A DNA stretch of 23,470 bases, from NCBI GenBank assembly GCA_033297205.1, contig MU859387.1, positions 1 to 23,470 of the forward strand, read 5' to 3'. Positions 1 through 8,827 of this stretch are shown here, piece by piece. Position 1 is the stretch's first letter; every line of letters starts with the position of its first letter. A model generated the notes under the pieces. The model searched no databases. It was not told where the DNA came from and saw only the letters and a program-made list of their open reading frames with translations. Both the position numbers and the translations under genes were made by a program. The DNA is from Pseudoneurospora amorphoporcata (lineage: Eukaryota; Ascomycota; Sordariomycetes; Sordariales; Sordariaceae).

Positions 1-95
1 GGAGGTTAAGAAGATCAACAAGGCTTTCGAGACCAAAGTAGTTTATTAGCTGAATTGAACTACTGTTCCAAGCCCAGATTACTGCCCTTGTCACA
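1..95. repeat. Direct repeat, copy A (partner at 2009-2103)
   Basis: This is an ungapped direct repeat of about 95 bp, roughly 92% identical to 2009-2103 and in the same orientation. It covers one coding exon segment of the membrane-protein family. Four of the eight differences are clustered in the first 12 bases, and the rest are scattered. Confidence 0.8.
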
Positions 96-105
96 CTGGA
101 CCCTT
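1..105 (-). pseudogene. Exon fragment of a membrane-protein family, cut by the window edge
   Basis: Read on the minus strand, this stretch stays open and gives a peptide containing VTRAVIWAWNSSS and LINYFGLES. It closely matches the peptide read from 2009-2103 in the large minus-strand pseudogene (VTRAVFWAWNSSS, LINYFGLEG). At the DNA level 1-95 and 2009-2103 differ at about 8 of 95 positions without gaps. The match stops abruptly upstream, near 97-105, where unrelated sequence begins, so the piece has lost its 5' part. Its 3' continuation lies outside the window. I infer a partial paralog or duplication remnant. It could also be the end of a real gene whose first part was displaced by rearrangement. 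Confidence 0.55.
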
Positions 106-142
106 GGACGATTGTGTTGTAGGTCGCTACGATCTGCGCGCT

Positions 143-195
143 AACGTCTCATGCCCTACGGGAGGCGGAAGTAGACGTTAAAAATAACAACAACA
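143..195 (+). mobile_element. 5'-truncated retroposon tail with target-site duplication
   Basis: A 53-bp insert lies between two exact 14-bp direct repeats, acgatctgcgcgct at 129-142 and 196-209. The insert begins with AACGTCT (143-149) and has the reverse complement AGACGTT at 174-180, so it can fold into a stem-loop. It ends in an A-rich (AAC)n-type tail, about 181-195. A 3' hairpin, a simple-repeat tail and flanking duplications together are what target-primed reverse transcription of a severely 5'-truncated LINE or SINE leaves. No coding capacity remains. The first two bases of the second repeat could belong to the tail, which would make the duplication 12 bp. The family is not identified. 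Confidence 0.5.
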
Positions 196-218
196 ACGAT
201 CTGCGCGCTTGGGGCGGA

Positions 219-740
219 AATGGGGTTCAGAGACGGAAGTGTGGTCCGCTTCTGGATCAATGCCTTTAAAGGCGTGAAGGTAAGTTTCTTCGGCTATGCA
301 GTCTATGAGAGAATGTAAGCTCATACCGTATCTAGTTGACCGAACTCCATCACATCTGGGCCAGTAGTACCAGTCTCTGGGAAGTCGTCAAGGCTCTGTT
401 CCGCTGGAAGGCCCTCCCGACAGTCCTGTGTAAGTAATTGCGCCGCTTTGATTACTTTGTCCTATAACCCTTGAGTTCGTCGTGGTCTATTGAGGTTACT
501 GACACTTTAATACTCTAGTGACAATCGTTTTCACGGTCGCAAATATAATCCTTTCAATCTTATGGAGTCACTCCATGTATGTACCAAGAGGACGTAACAA
601 TTCCCTTCAATGGGACCACAGACCTTCACATTACTCCCAATGTCACGTCAACCAACTTGTTTGGAACGAGATATTCCCTCGCACACCCAGTCATGACAAC
701 ATATCTCGATATGTTGCCACTATATTACACATTTTGTACC
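219..740 (+). pseudogene. Plus-strand fragment of the membrane-protein family, frameshifted
   Basis: Three coding blocks can be read. The first is about 223-271 (VVRFWINAFKGVK), followed by a GTAAG donor and an acceptor at TATCTAG near 337. The second is about 338-451 (LHHIWASSTS, then KALFRWKALP), followed by a GTAAGT donor and a CTCTAG acceptor near 517. The third starts near 518 with a membrane segment (TIVFTVANIILSILW). These match, in order, the second to fourth exons of the minus-strand copy (FWTKAA, LHYY-stop-TASTS, ITALLRGPLM). After about 575 the homologous frame changes: PFNGTTDLHITPNVT, which matches PKNGTINLPITPNVT in the other copy, is in a different frame from the membrane segment. 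The N-terminal exon and the C-terminal half are absent, and similarity fades after about 640. It is a truncated, frameshifted paralog in the opposite orientation to its neighbours. Confidence 0.6.
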
Positions 741-1073
741 CTAGATATGCTACCCTGTTGGTTCAATAAAGATTTTCCTCTTTGCTATATGGCCTCCAAT
801 TCGTTTGATCAGGCCTGTTATCCTAACCACCCTTGGTCTTGTGTTATTGGCTAAATGTTTATATAGCATGTTGCGAGTTTGTTGGTGCATGTTGAACGTT
901 ACAACGGGCTTGATTTGGATCGAGCAGCCCGTAGAGTCCTCCGGAATAAATGTCATCAGTTTGGTGCCAGCCGCCGTATGGGCCTTCATTCAGCTCGGCC
1001 AGGATCAACATCTCCTTGAGCTCTCAGCTTCCCGTCGCTGGACTTTGACGGGATTGTACTCCTCCGCCTCTCG
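741..1073. other. Stretch without a recognisable gene between two pseudogene copies
   Basis: Short open frames exist on both strands but none has a recognisable family pattern or splice context. The stretch separates the end of the plus-strand fragment from the C-terminus of the minus-strand pseudogene, so the two copies converge here. Confidence 0.4.
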
Positions 1074-3909
1074 TTATAACAAATCTCCCTCCCGTGGTTT
1101 CCTCATACTTCGCGTTGTCCTAAGCGCAAACCCCAAGCGATCCGTGCCGTCGATCACTCCATACTGCACCATCGGCTCGAAGTCAGCGCCTTCAACTCCT
1201 TGACAAACATGGTCGACCAGCTGTGACACTGAAGCGTTACTACTGCACGTTGCAAAGATGCTGGAAAGCCCGATATCTGATTGAGCTACGCCATCACCAC
1301 ATGGCGAAGGGATTGTGTAATGTGATGGGAGGATCGCCTTTGCAAACTCCAGGGGGCTTATGGAAAAGCTTCTGCCCAACCTCCACCAGCCCCAGAAGAG
1401 AACGAGGATGGCCATCGGTCCGATAAGGCTAACAATGACGGCAAGAACGAGTGACGAGCTTCTCGCGGTGTACTGGATGTGTACCTGGTGGCTGCTGTAT
1501 GGGACCGTCTGCCACTTTTTGATCTGGTTGTCTGGCTTTTCATTACTAGAGGTAGCTGAAGTGTCATGGTCTGTCACACGGACATTCGACCTCAACCCTG
1601 ACCCTACAACGTGAGGCTCACGGAGCCGCACATCTCTCAGCCTCGCGCAGATGCTTCAGGTATCTACGCCAGCTCAGACAGAGAATCTGTTCGGCCGTCA
1701 GCACTGCTTACCCGAACTCCTCCCGACGCTACCGGCTAGCGAGCCAAACCCTGGAAGTGCCGAAGACGCTAATGAGGCACCACGAGACGATCCCAATCTC
1801 CAGAAGCGACCACAGCCAACCAGGCAAGAAGCAAGGCGCCTGGATGAAGGATGGCGCCAAAAGGAAATGAAGAATGGATGAAGGCATTCAGGAAGTTCCA
1901 CATGTATGGTAGATGCCCTGAAGCCCCAGGCGACAAGGCTTGATACGTACCTCAAGTACGTACCGATTCCCTTTGGCATAAGAAGGTCTTGAAGCCCAAC
2001 CTTCTCCTGGAAGTTGAAAGGATCAACAAGGCCTTCGAGACCAAAGTAGTTTATCAGCGGAATTGAACTACTGTTCCAAGCCCAGAATACTGCCCTTGTC
2101 ACATGGTCATCCTCGGGAAGGTCCGCAGCCGCGATGATGGATATATGGAGGGCCAGATCGCGGTAAGTTTTGATGATGTCGTCCATTGGGCTGATGAATT
2201 GGGGATCGCATGGATCCTTCCATGCGTCTTTACCCTTGGGGGCTACATATGCGGTTGAGGGGTCCTCGTAGAGGTAGGCGATGAGATCGTTATTTTCGGG
2301 GTCACCGCTTAACGCCAAGGACCATTGATGAAGAGGGACAATGTACTGGGCGCGGTAGCGAGTCCTGAATAGCATCCTCCCCATTTGTTGTAGGACCATG
2401 GTGAGTAAATTCTGACGATAACCATGCTTGTTTCTCCAAGCATCTGTCAGTACTTGAACGGCACACTAAAGATTGTGTGATACAGGAGAAAAGGGTAAGG
2501 AAACGTCAGTACCACCACGACTTACATGCGCTCAATGACAAGGTCGTCTTTCCAGGTACTGTTGGGCTGGAAAGTTGCCGAATTATCCTCCGTGTTGAGG
2601 TTATATTTTACCAACGCAAGATACAGCCAGCATTCCTCATAAATTCGTTTTCCAATGCACCCAACTTCTGCTTTCCGCATACTTCTAATCCGTAGTGACA
2701 TGTTAACGTTTGGCAGAACGGGGGCCATTTCCACGTCAGTCTGAAAAAGTTATATTTGTAGGGATTCGTCCGAGTCATCTGGCTCGGATTCAAGAGGCAG
2801 AGTGAAGTTGTAGGCATTGCTGGACGATGTAGAACACACTATATCCCAGCCAAATGCCTGCTTATGATTCAAACGAATTAGTATGGTTTGTCCCAGTTGC
2901 TGTCTTCTGAGAAAAGAACGTGGAATTTCAGCACTCGCCATAACAGCCAAGGAACAGTTTTCACAAGTTGCCTCGCCCAGTTGAATAGGTTTTTTAGCTT
3001 GAAAGTCTCGAAACACATCCATAAAGCGAGGTGAAACATTCTGCAGGGAGACGCCATCGTACGTCACGTTAGGCGTGATCGGGAGGTTGATGGTACCATT
3101 TTTCGGTACGCTGACAGTCTGGACAAAGGAAGCTCTTTGCATCAGCGGGCCACGAAGGAGAGCTGTAATGGCGACGAGCATAGATGCTACGTAAAAGCGG
3201 TAATGCAATCAGCAACGCCCTTATCCCTCCTATATTCTGAAGCAGGATAGAGGCGACTGGAACTTGAGTCGGGCAGATGAGGACAAGGGTTCAGGTACCT
3301 ATAAGTACTTACCAATACTAAGCCGTAGTGCCCTCCTATGGTAGATGGCTTTGAGAGCTCCCATAAAGCTTGTAGAGGCAGTTCAATAATAATGAAGGTT
3401 ACTAATCTGTACATGGCACAAGTAAGACAACTGCAGCAGACCGCCCTGGGGGGATTGATTGCCCAGCAGACTTAACTGGCATCGGCTCGGCTGCTGCCTT
3501 TGTCCAGAACGATATGACCGCTGCTTCAGCAAAAGCAATTCCCATTAGCGAGTTCGCAATGGTTGACGTGTAGGCCAAAAGCACGCCGGGTTGCATGAAC
3601 CCAGACCACTCATCGACTCGCTTGCCGTTGCTCAAAAGAATGACCGCTGTCGCGGCTCCAGTGCCTGCAATGAGGAACTCGTTAGAGCAACATGGTGATA
3701 TCTGTCTTCTTCTTCGCGTACCTACATAGTATGCTCAAGAGCAAGGGAAGAATGCCATAGAAGGGGAAACGTCGGAGAAATCCTGGCTTCCATGGTAGTC
3801 TAGCATGATCTCTGGCGAGCTGTGCGGTGTCAGGCTTTGGGGTATCGTCCACTCTGTCTGGCTGCTGCTCCGAACCCCGAAGCAGAAGAGTTTCGCTTGA
3901 TGCTTCCAT
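1074..3909 (-). pseudogene. Multi-pass fungal membrane protein, nearly complete but broken
   Basis: The start is an ATG at 3907-3909. Exon 1 (3726-3909) and exon 2 (3477-3664) join through a 61-nt GTAGGT...GCAG intron. Exon 3 (3313-3406) follows a GTTAAG...ACAG intron and exon 4 (2526-3186) a GTAAGT...GTAG intron. Further blocks lie at about 1964-2495 and at 1074 to about 1640. Membrane segments are visible in exons 1/2 (GILPLLLSILC), exon 2 (GVLLAYTSTIANSLMGIAFA), exon 4 (LVAITALLRGPLMQRA) and the last block (AVIVSLIGPMAILVLFWGWW, then SPLEFAKAI). The middle is a probable extracellular domain with NGT, NVT, NCS, NFT and NSS sequons. Breaks: TGA at 3383-3385, where the plus-strand paralog has Trp; TAA at 2750-2752 inside an otherwise continuous frame; and no acceptor that keeps frame between the fourth and fifth blocks. 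I recognise the architecture as a large uncharacterised Pezizomycotina family but cannot name it. A miscalled intron could explain the TAA, but less easily the TGA. Confidence 0.6.
2009..2103. repeat. Direct repeat, copy B (partner at 1-95)
   Basis: This is the second copy of the 95-bp direct repeat, lying inside the fifth coding block of the minus-strand membrane-protein pseudogene. The reading frame is open in both copies. Confidence 0.8.
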
Positions 3910-4451
3910 GGCGGAGAATAGCCGATATTTTCAATTGAGGGTGAACGTAGATGTCACGGTGATGTTTATTCCTCAAACCTTCCTGGATCCAACAGATGGA
4001 TATACTGGGGGGATGGTGCGGCTGAAATCACACGAGAAGCCTCCCACTAGCACCCATTTGTGCTCATCCGAATCCATGTTCGTATTCCCCGATTGCTTGT
4101 GGTCCCTAAGCCACAAAAGAAGCAAAGGCGCCATGTTGGGCTGCTGTGCGTCCAGACGGTGGCTTGGGGGCGAGGTTTAGGATCCTTCCAGTAGCAACGA
4201 AGTACCTTTATACATCAGGATGCATGAAGGATCAAGCCTGATCATCCACCGACCGGTCTTCGACCACATAATAGGCTTCGATCTAACACCAGAAAGTGGC
4301 ATTTTCATATAGGACGATTAGCAGGCCACTCTCAACACATACGACCATAGATGGTAGAAAACTTGGGATCCCGTCCGCTCTCCCATAGATAAGCTACCAA
4401 TCGGAGGGGAAGAGCGAAATGATGTCGGTGGGCCCTCGACATTGGTACTAA
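3910..4451. other. Upstream region of the broken membrane-protein gene
   Basis: There is no gene that I can support. A plus-strand open frame from 3827 to 4180 runs antisense to exon 1 and continues beyond it, but has no domain pattern. The stretch probably holds the former promoter of the minus-strand gene. Confidence 0.35.
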
Positions 4452-4856
4452 ACAGAGAGGAAGCGAGGAGACAAGGCAGACAAAGTTCTCAAGTTGTTGG
4501 GGCCGTTGACTGTTGCGCTGATTGCGGCGGCGTCGGTGAAGGCGGCTGTGTATGCGACGCTGGGGATGAATCTGGCATCGGTGATGGTGGAGTATCTTTG
4601 CATCGAGACGGTGTTTCGGAGGGTCCCGGAGCTCGGTCGTCCTGCTCCTCCGGGAGAAGCAGTCGGTCAGTCACTGGAGCCGCTCTCGGGGGTTGCCCGC
4701 CAGCAGCAGCAGGCACTCACATCCAAGCCACATCGCCTTTCCCATTGGCGGCTAGTGGGGTTGCGCCCCAGAAACGCGGACCTTGACGGCGTCGGCAACT
4801 TGGTGACAGATAGCCTCAAGCTGATTGAGAGGGCACCATCCGGCGGTAAAACTTAA
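4452..4856 (+). CDS. Possible partial coding region, hydrophobic, unrecognised
   Basis: An open frame runs from just after a TAA at 4449-4451 to a TAA at 4854-4856, with no ATG at its start, so if it is real it is an inner or broken exon. Residues read from about 4494 form a hydrophobic stretch (GPLTVALIAAASVKAAVYAT) followed by GMNLASVMVEYLCIETVF, with G/C-biased third positions suggestive of coding. The remainder becomes Gln/Pro/Arg-rich without clear character. I do not recognise the family. It may be a remnant of another membrane protein, in keeping with the decayed DNA to its left. The minus strand also has an open Pro-rich frame (4489-4716), so the strand is not certain. Confidence 0.25.
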   Translation, partial: TERKRGDKADKVLKLLGPLTVALIAAASVKAAVYATLGMNLASVMVEYLCIETVFRRVPELGRPAPPGEAVGQSLEPLSGVARQQQQALTSKPHRLSHWRLVGLRPRNADLDGVGNLVTDSLKLIERAPSGGKT

Positions 4857-5843
4857 AAAAGCACGAGATTCGGATCCGTCACCCCAATAGCAGCGTGGGC
4901 TGAAAAGAAGGCGGCGGCCTCATAGGAGTGGGAGACTGGTTGCTCAGTTTTAGTCTGTTGTTCTTGGAGGTTGAGGTGGATGTGGTCAATGCTCGCTGTA
5001 ACCTGTATCGTTATTCGAGGGAGTATCGACATCCGGAGTAGAAGGACTTGCGGTTGCGTTATTGCTATCCGGGGGAGGAGGACCCGAGGTTGCGTTATCG
5101 ACATTCGGAGACGAAGCATTGGGGGAGCAGATGCGCCCACCTCAATCCCGACGCCTGTGAGAGCAACTTGAGCCCTCATATTGGCCTGTTCGATTGCCTC
5201 GCTCCCCTGCCGCTCTGCCCAGTCCCGCCCGTTTTGGTACGTCGTGAGTGCTTACCTTTTCCTTCTTTTTTTCGAGTTTCTGAGCGTTCCTTTTGGTATT
5301 TTCCTGTATTTTTTTTATTCTTTTTTTCATTCTTGTAGATTGATGGCGCTCACTCAATCCTTGTTGGCGAAAAAGTCTTTTGCTCTCCATGTGCATCATG
5401 AGGATGTAGGCAGCAGGACATGGGTCGATTCATACAAGTCCCTCCAGTAATTCTGATAATCACCATCAACTAACACAGTTCAGACAGTTAAGATGGCTTA
5501 GCTCGTTTAAAATAAGGTACTTGCTTCACTTTTGCTTTTGCCTATTGTTATCATCCATAACTGTCCCAAAACTGCCATCAATACAACTACAAATACAGAA
5601 GTGTTGCTTTGATATCTCAAAAAAAAGAACAAAAGAACAAAACAAACCCCTTACAACGCATAAACTCCACTTATACTGCACCGTGGCACTGCTCGCTCGC
5701 TAGCATGTTTCATGCTTTTCACAACATAAAAACCACCCTCCATCCCAAGAGAAAAGGAAAAACACCTCCCTTTTTTCAAACGAGAATCACAAAACGAATA
5801 GGCAACCCCCAATCCAACATACAAAACAATCATCACTTCCCCA
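4857..5843. other. Gene-poor stretch: repeat, T-rich tract, 3' flank of the next gene
   Basis: Apart from the 36-bp repeat, there is a strongly T/pyrimidine-rich tract at about 5258-5338 that ends in CATTCTTGTAG and begins near GTGAGT (5244). It could therefore be an intron, but the flanking frames do not join convincingly. The part from about 5500 to 5843 is A/C-rich on the plus strand and is probably the 3' UTR and terminator region of the minus-strand gene ending at 5844. No gene is supported. Confidence 0.35.
5023..5117. repeat. Imperfect 36-bp tandem repeat, about 2.7 units
   Basis: The units are 5023-5058, 5059-5094 and a partial third from 5095. Conserved parts are a start like TTATCGACATCCGG, a GAGGA-type middle and a GGTTGCG end. 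The unit length is a multiple of three, and each strand has at least one frame open across it. On the minus strand one frame is Pro/Ser/Asn/Asp-rich with two NAT sequons (NATSGPPPPDSNNATASP), like low-complexity linkers of fungal secreted proteins. Another minus frame gives a hydrophobic 12-residue repeat (RMSITQPRVLLP). No complete gene around it could be built. Confidence 0.6.
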
Positions 5844-8827
5844 TCACCCAGTAACCCTCCTAACCCAAAGCGTGGTCGGCTCAAAGCTCGCCTCCTTCTC
5901 CTGCCTCTTATACGCCCGATGCAGCTTCAATCCTAACTCGTACATCTCCCTCTGCACCTCCGCCAGCTCCGTCTTGAGGGCCTCGACCTTCTGTTTCTCG
6001 ATTTCGCGCTTGCGACGGACCGCCTCGCTGTTCAAGATGTTGTCCGTCGGCATCAGCTCCGTCATCTGCTTGATGGAGCGGGTGATGTTGATGCGGCGGT
6101 TTCCGAGGTCCTGGATTTGCGCGTCGTAGAGCGCTACGCGCTCTGTGGCGGTGAGGTCTTTGGGGGATTTTGGTTGTGAGGTGCCGTCGGCGTTGTGGAT
6201 GGAGAGAGCTTCGAGTTCGGGAGGAGCGGGCGGGAGGGATTTGTTGATGTCGGAGGGGGGGGCGGAGACTCGTCTGTGGGTTCCTTGGGAAGAAGTTGGT
6301 GGTTTGGCACCGACACCGGTGGCAGCAACTCGGCGGTCGCGGGCGGCGGGCGATTCACGCTCGATGATGGTCTCGTAGGGAGAGATGATTTGGTCTTTGA
6401 GGGAGACGACGATGGGCGCTTGGCCTTTCTTTTTGTAGTCGAAGCCTTCGAGCTTCGGTCTGCTCCTGTTCATAATGGATTCCACCGGCTCTTCGTGCTT
6501 GGGGCTCTCGGGACGATGTTGCTGCGGAATGCTAGGAACCGGGGGATGGTTGTTACCATTGTGATTGAAATCGTCCAGGGACTCGCGTGGGGTAGCGGTG
6601 GTAGATATGCTGGTTGCATAGGTGGTCACGCTGAAACGCGAAGGGGGTTGCACCCAGACCTCGTCAGCTGGGTGCGGGTTGGTAGCCGCAGCTGGGGCGG
6701 CAGGAGGCTGCTGCTTTGGTACCGGCACCTCAGGTTGCTGCTGGGAGTAGACGGAGGAGACGGAGTCCTGAGGTTGATGGTTGGCGTAAGTTGGGGTGGG
6801 CTTTCTCCGGACAGAATCCGGCTGTGGGCTATAGTTCACAGGAGAAGCGTTTGTGGGCAAAACAGGAGACAACGCCCTCGGAGGAGGAGGGCCCATACTG
6901 TCACGTTGGAGCTGCTGGGCTGGCACGAACGGTGCATCTCCTCGAAGGATGATCGCAGAATGTGGTGGGCTCGGATAAACTGGACTTCTCACAGGACGCG
7001 GTGTTGTTGCGGACTGCGGGTGAATCTGAGACGAGGATATGACTCTCTGGCCGGGGTCCCGTGGCGCATACCCCATCTGTGCGCCAGCACGAGGTGGAGG
7101 GGACATCTGATCCCGTCTAGGAATACCCAGAGACAACTCTGGTCTCTGGCCAGGTCCAGGGGCTTGCTGCGAAACAACCCGTCTGCCATTGCGATCGGGT
7201 ATCCTCAACGGAGGAACCTGAGGATTATCACGAACGGGGTCAACGATAGCTGTTCGACCACTTGGTCCACGCCAACCCGGACGATTGGCCGTGAAAGCTC
7301 CTGCTGCCGGGTCTGGGCGGCCGTCTCGAGGTTCCGGACTCGCCATCCTCATCATCCTATCCCCGACAGAAGCCATTCTCTGTTGTGGCCCTGCAAGCGG
7401 CGGTGGTGACTGCTGCCGAGCGAATCCCGGAGCTTGCGCATAGGGCGCACCCGGAGGAAGCCTGTTCAGCGGACGACCATGTGCACTGTCCAGGCGTTCG
7501 CCAGTTACCGGATCAAACATGGGGAAACCCGGTCCCGGGTTCCGGTGTTGTTGAGGCGGGGGCGCACGGTTCGCATGGGTATCGCGCAGGGCGGCGTCCG
7601 AGAGTTTGCGCTGGCCGCGGCGCATCATGTTGAGACTGGCCACGGCATTGTGGTTCGGCGGAGGTGAGCGGGGCCCCGGACCCTGGTAGTAGGGATGTTG
7701 TTGGCTCCTCCCATAGGGCTGAGGTTCGAAAGCTCCTTGCGCCGTCTCCTCATATTCCTCCTCGATCGGGGAGACATCGCCCGGCGGGAGGACGGGAGGT
7801 CGACGGGGTTGGCTATAGCTGGGCTCTGGCGAGCTGGGGGGCGAGATCTCCTCGCCCCCTCCATAGCGTTGAAAGTGATGGGACGCCAGCGTGCTAGGTT
7901 GCTCGGGGTCGTGGGGCGCAAGAGGGGGAGAGTTCTCCGAGTAGACTGACGAGGTGGGTCGGAAGGTCTGCTTCTGCTGGACTGTGAGACGTCGCGGGTT
8001 TCTGGGCGGGGGTTGCACCGGGACGGTCTCGCTATAAGTCACCGGAGTGGTTAGTTTTACCGCGATTGTAACAGTCAAAGCGCCCAACCGAGTGAGCGCT
8101 TGTTGGTTTATCGAGTAGCTTTGAAGGGAGAAGAGGAGGAGGACTGCGCGAACTAGGTTGAAAGAAATCAGGGAGAGCAATCGTTCTTCTCGAAGGATTC
8201 TTGACTACGCCTCGCTTGATTATGATGCTGACAGAAGTTGCTGAAGCAGGCAAGGTGGGACAAGGTTGTTTATGAATGATGCATCAATGGTGATGGAAGG
8301 GGGGAGGGTTGCAGTTGCATGTGAGTTAAGGTACAGGCGCGCAGCATCCCGTCAACCGCGGGCATAGAGGTATCGTGGCACAGCGAACACGAGCAGCCAA
8401 CCGCTGAAAGAAGCTGTCCAACTCAGGCGTGTAATCCACCACTAAAGGCAACTAGCGTACAGTGAAGGAATTCGCCCTGCAGCTTGTGTCAAGGGCATCG
8501 ATTCAGCTTTTCCAGCTGGGCCACGACAACCAGACAGCACAATACCGGAAGAATTCTTGATGCATGAGACAGGAAGGGACAAGGGAATGAATGTGCCATT
8601 GAGATGCTGGAATGGGGAAATGGAAAAACAAATACTTACTATCCAGACGCTCCAGCTTCTGGGGGCGGCGTAGGACCTTTCAAGCTTATGCCTAAGCCTG
8701 TAACTGGGTGAAGTGCGGATCCAGATGGAGGTTGGTCAACGTCGTCGCTGTCGCTATCGTCGTCGCGGAATTCGAATCTAGTAGAGGCGGCGCGCCTAAG
8801 AGGAGCGAGCTTGGGTTGGGCGGGCAT
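5844..8827 (-). CDS. Proline-rich fungal protein with conserved C-terminal coiled coil (exons 5844-8031 and 8640-8827)
   Basis: Exon 1 starts at the ATG at 8825-8827 (MPAQPKLAPLRRAASTRFEF) and ends at a GTAAGTA donor (8639). Exon 2 starts at 8031 after ...CTAAC...ATAG. The splice joins TA and C into a Tyr codon and keeps frame, giving 791 residues. An acidic patch (DDDSDSDDVD) follows the basic N-terminus. Residues of about 64-640 are low complexity, rich in Pro, Gln, Ser and Arg, and probably disordered. The last ~100 residues (about 689-791) form a predicted coiled coil (LYDAQIQDLGNRR, then ALKTELAEVQREMYEL) ending in LWVRRVTG; this looks like the conserved core of an uncharacterised Pezizomycotina family. 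Function is unknown; a scaffold role is only a guess. Reading exon 2 upstream without splicing would add a spurious hydrophobic start. Large open frames on the opposite strand are composition artefacts. Confidence 0.72.
8032..8639 (-). other. Long first intron (608 nt) of the proline-rich coiled-coil gene
   Basis: The donor is GTAAGTA at 8639. The acceptor is ATAG ending at 8032, with a consensus ACTAAC branch site about 18 nt upstream of the AG. At 608 nt it is about ten times the length of the other introns here. It may hold regulatory sequence or an unrecognised small exon. The protein frame joins correctly without one. Confidence 0.6.

Noticed and set aside
5244..5339. GTGAGT...CTTGTAG pyrimidine-rich tract as an intron
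   Set aside because: The signals fit, but the flanking frames do not join into a sensible coding sequence, so I left it as a T-rich tract.
6195..7409. 404-codon open frame on the plus strand
   Set aside because: It lies antisense to the proline-rich gene. Pro/Gln/Arg codons read backwards give long stop-free frames, and the product has no domain pattern.
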